Shown piece after piece: positions 62,936-64,000 of a stretch of 64,000 nucleotides of DNA (position 1 is the first letter of the stretch; every line of letters begins with the position of its first letter). Source of the DNA: Cytobacillus oceanisediminis (GTDB lineage: Bacteria > Bacillota > Bacilli > Bacillales > Cytobacillaceae); assembly GCF_022811925.1 (NCBI RefSeq), contig NZ_CP065511.1:3403501-3467500 (forward strand). The letters are read 5' to 3'. A program made the position numbers and the translations under genes. The notes beneath the pieces are model-generated. The model had not been told where the DNA came from. It saw nothing but the letters and a program-made list of their open reading frames with translations, and made no database searches.

Positions 62936-64000
62936 GACCGTTCTCCTTTTTAGCGAGTTGCTGCAATCCTTCTTTCAGTACAGAAACTGCTTGATCAAGT
63001 TCCTCTTTTAATACCGTTACAGACGGGATAAACCGCAAAACATTCTTCTCAGTGCCGCAGGTTAAAAGAATGACTCCATGTTCTAAAGCAAAATTCTTCA
63101 GCCAATTTACAGTAGTGGCATCCGGGCGGCCTTTTTCATCCGTGAACTCTATGCCAATCATCAAGCCCAGACCTCTAACATCGCCAATTCCGGCAAACTC
63201 TGACTGTAAATCATATAATTGCTGTTTTAGATATCCCCCTAAAGTTTGGGCGTTATCTATTCCTTCCCGTTTTAAAATTTCTATGGAAGCCAAGGCTGCC
63301 GCACACGAAACAGGGTTTCCGCCGTAAGTGCCTCCATGTGTTCCCGGTTCCCATTTTTCCATAATTTCTTTCTTAGCAATGATGGCACTTAAAGGGAAGC
63401 CTGAAGCAATTCCCTTTCCTAAGGTAAGAATGTCCGGCTCTACTCCAAAGTGTTCATAGGCAAACATTTTCCCTGTTCTTCCGAATCCGGTCTGAACTTC
63501 ATCAAAAATAAGCAATATCCCATGCTGATCACAGATTTCTCTTATTTGTTTCAAAAATTCTTTCGGGGGTACAATATACCCTCCCTCTCCCTGTACAGGT
63601 TCAAGGATTATGGCAGCCACCTGGGATGGAGCAACTTGATACTGAAATACTTCATTGATACTTTGAATACACCTTTTCGTCTCTTCTTCATAACTTAGCC
63701 CGGTTCTAAAAGAATATGGATATTCACAAGCATATACGCTTGGAAGAAGTCCTTCATAATCCTGACGATAAGCTGAGCTTGAGAAAGTAATCGATGTCGC
63801 TGCGAGTGTGCGTCCATGGAATCCCCGTTTGAATGATAGGATGGCTGGACGCTTTGTCGCTTTTTTCGCTAATTTGATTGCTCCCTCATTCGCTTCTGCT
63901 CCGCTATTTGAAAAGTACACCATTTTCTGTGTTCCGGTTAATTCGTTCAGTTCCTCCGCTAATTGAATATAGGATGGATAGTAGGCCACATTATGGCCAA
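62922..64000 (-). CDS. gabT: 4-aminobutyrate aminotransferase-type class III aminotransferase, N-terminus outside the window
   Basis: At least 359 residues; the frame is open to the right edge (…HNVAYYPSYIQLAEEL). PLP-dependent class III enzyme: [53 protein letters not shown] and the PLP Lys in LTLGKGIASGFPLSAI, then GTHGGTYGGNPVSCAAALAS. Best fit is GabT, which moves the amino group of 4-aminobutyrate to 2-oxoglutarate. It is the most upstream visible gene of the gabT-gabD-glcD-glcF unit; its promoter is outside. Confidence 0.88.
   Translation of the reverse strand, partial: GHNVAYYPSYIQLAEELNELTGTQKMVYFSNSGAEANEGAIKLAKKATKRPAILSFKRGFHGRTLAATSITFSSSAYRQDYEGLLPSVYACEYPYSFRTGLSYEEETKRCIQSINEVFQYQVAPSQVAAIILEPVQGEGGYIVPPKEFLKQIREICDQHGILLIFDEVQTGFGRTGKMFAYEHFGVEPDILTLGKGIASGFPLSAIIAKKEIMEKWEPGTHGGTYGGNPVSCAAALASIEILKREGIDNAQTLGGYLKQQLYDLQSEFAGIGDVRGLGLMIGIEFTDEKGRPDATTVNWLKNFALEHGVILLTCGTEKNVLRFIPSVTVLKEELDQAVSVLKEGLQQLAKKENGHAIY

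Noticed and set aside
1..64000. CRISPR arrays, tRNA and rRNA genes
   Set aside because: No regularly spaced direct repeats and no cloverleaf or ribosomal RNA sequence were recognised.

Overview
The window looks like chromosomal DNA of an endospore-forming Bacillaceae, probably a Cytobacillus, Mesobacillus or Bacillus-type organism. This rests on strong AGGAGG ribosome sites, frequent TTG and GTG starts, a GerA-type germination operon behind a sigma-G promoter, BirA and CcpA (cre) sites of Bacillus type, an acoABCL-acoR cluster with a sigma-54 promoter, an lnrJKLMN-type two-component/ABC cluster, and the GC-rich intergenic repeat common in this group. No tRNA, rRNA or CRISPR array was seen.

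Layout. 1-5168: a short-chain acid uptake and activation cluster (GntP permease cut by the left edge, acyl-CoA synthetase, TetR repressor, AtoE transporter). Two divergent promoters carry near-identical operators, and each transcript also has a cre site. 5519-7518: a DinB-family protein, a decayed second DinB gene, and purU. 8052-15937: acoA-acoB-acoC-acoL-bdhA reading leftward from a -24/-12 promoter, followed by the activator acoR. 16050-24359: a remnant of a second lnrN-like permease gene, a small membrane protein, an IS1182-like element inserted at a terminator hairpin with a 31-bp duplication, and the lnrJKLMN operon. 24651-26420: an ECF41-type sigma factor and an AhpD-like protein, each behind the same ECF41-type promoter.

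26892-48958 is a defence island, nearly all read leftward. The first block (35518 to 26892) is a compact operon. It encodes a 1319-residue protein with five tandem helix-hairpin-helix-like repeats and a sigma-region-4-like HTH, a phospholipase-D/SF2 helicase, a 57-residue protein, a DndD/SMC-like ATPase with a zinc hook, and a 150-residue protein resembling Dnd-associated proteins. I do not recognise this combination as a named system; it is the best candidate here for something undescribed. The second block holds Vsr, a C5-cytosine methyltransferase with an inserted zinc ribbon, a B3-type restriction endonuclease, a small zinc-finger protein, and an MZA-like operon (GHKL/MutL-like ATPase, Z1, PD-(D/E)XK, AIPR). 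An OLD-family nuclease closes the island. Gene debris lies at its right edge (46992-47160 and 49178-49458).

49635-64000 is ordinary chromosome: a UvrC-like half-protein; bioA-bioD divergent from bioY with two BirA operators (bioD appears to start with ATT); an unrecognised protein next to a palindromic repeat; a gerA-type operon; and gabT-gabD-glcD-glcF, with gabT cut by the right edge.

Four genes or remnants (a DinB remnant, the transposase, vsr and the OLD nuclease) each appear to lack one base in a homopolymer run. This may be real decay, phase variation or a sequence error, and it affects how the defence genes should be read.
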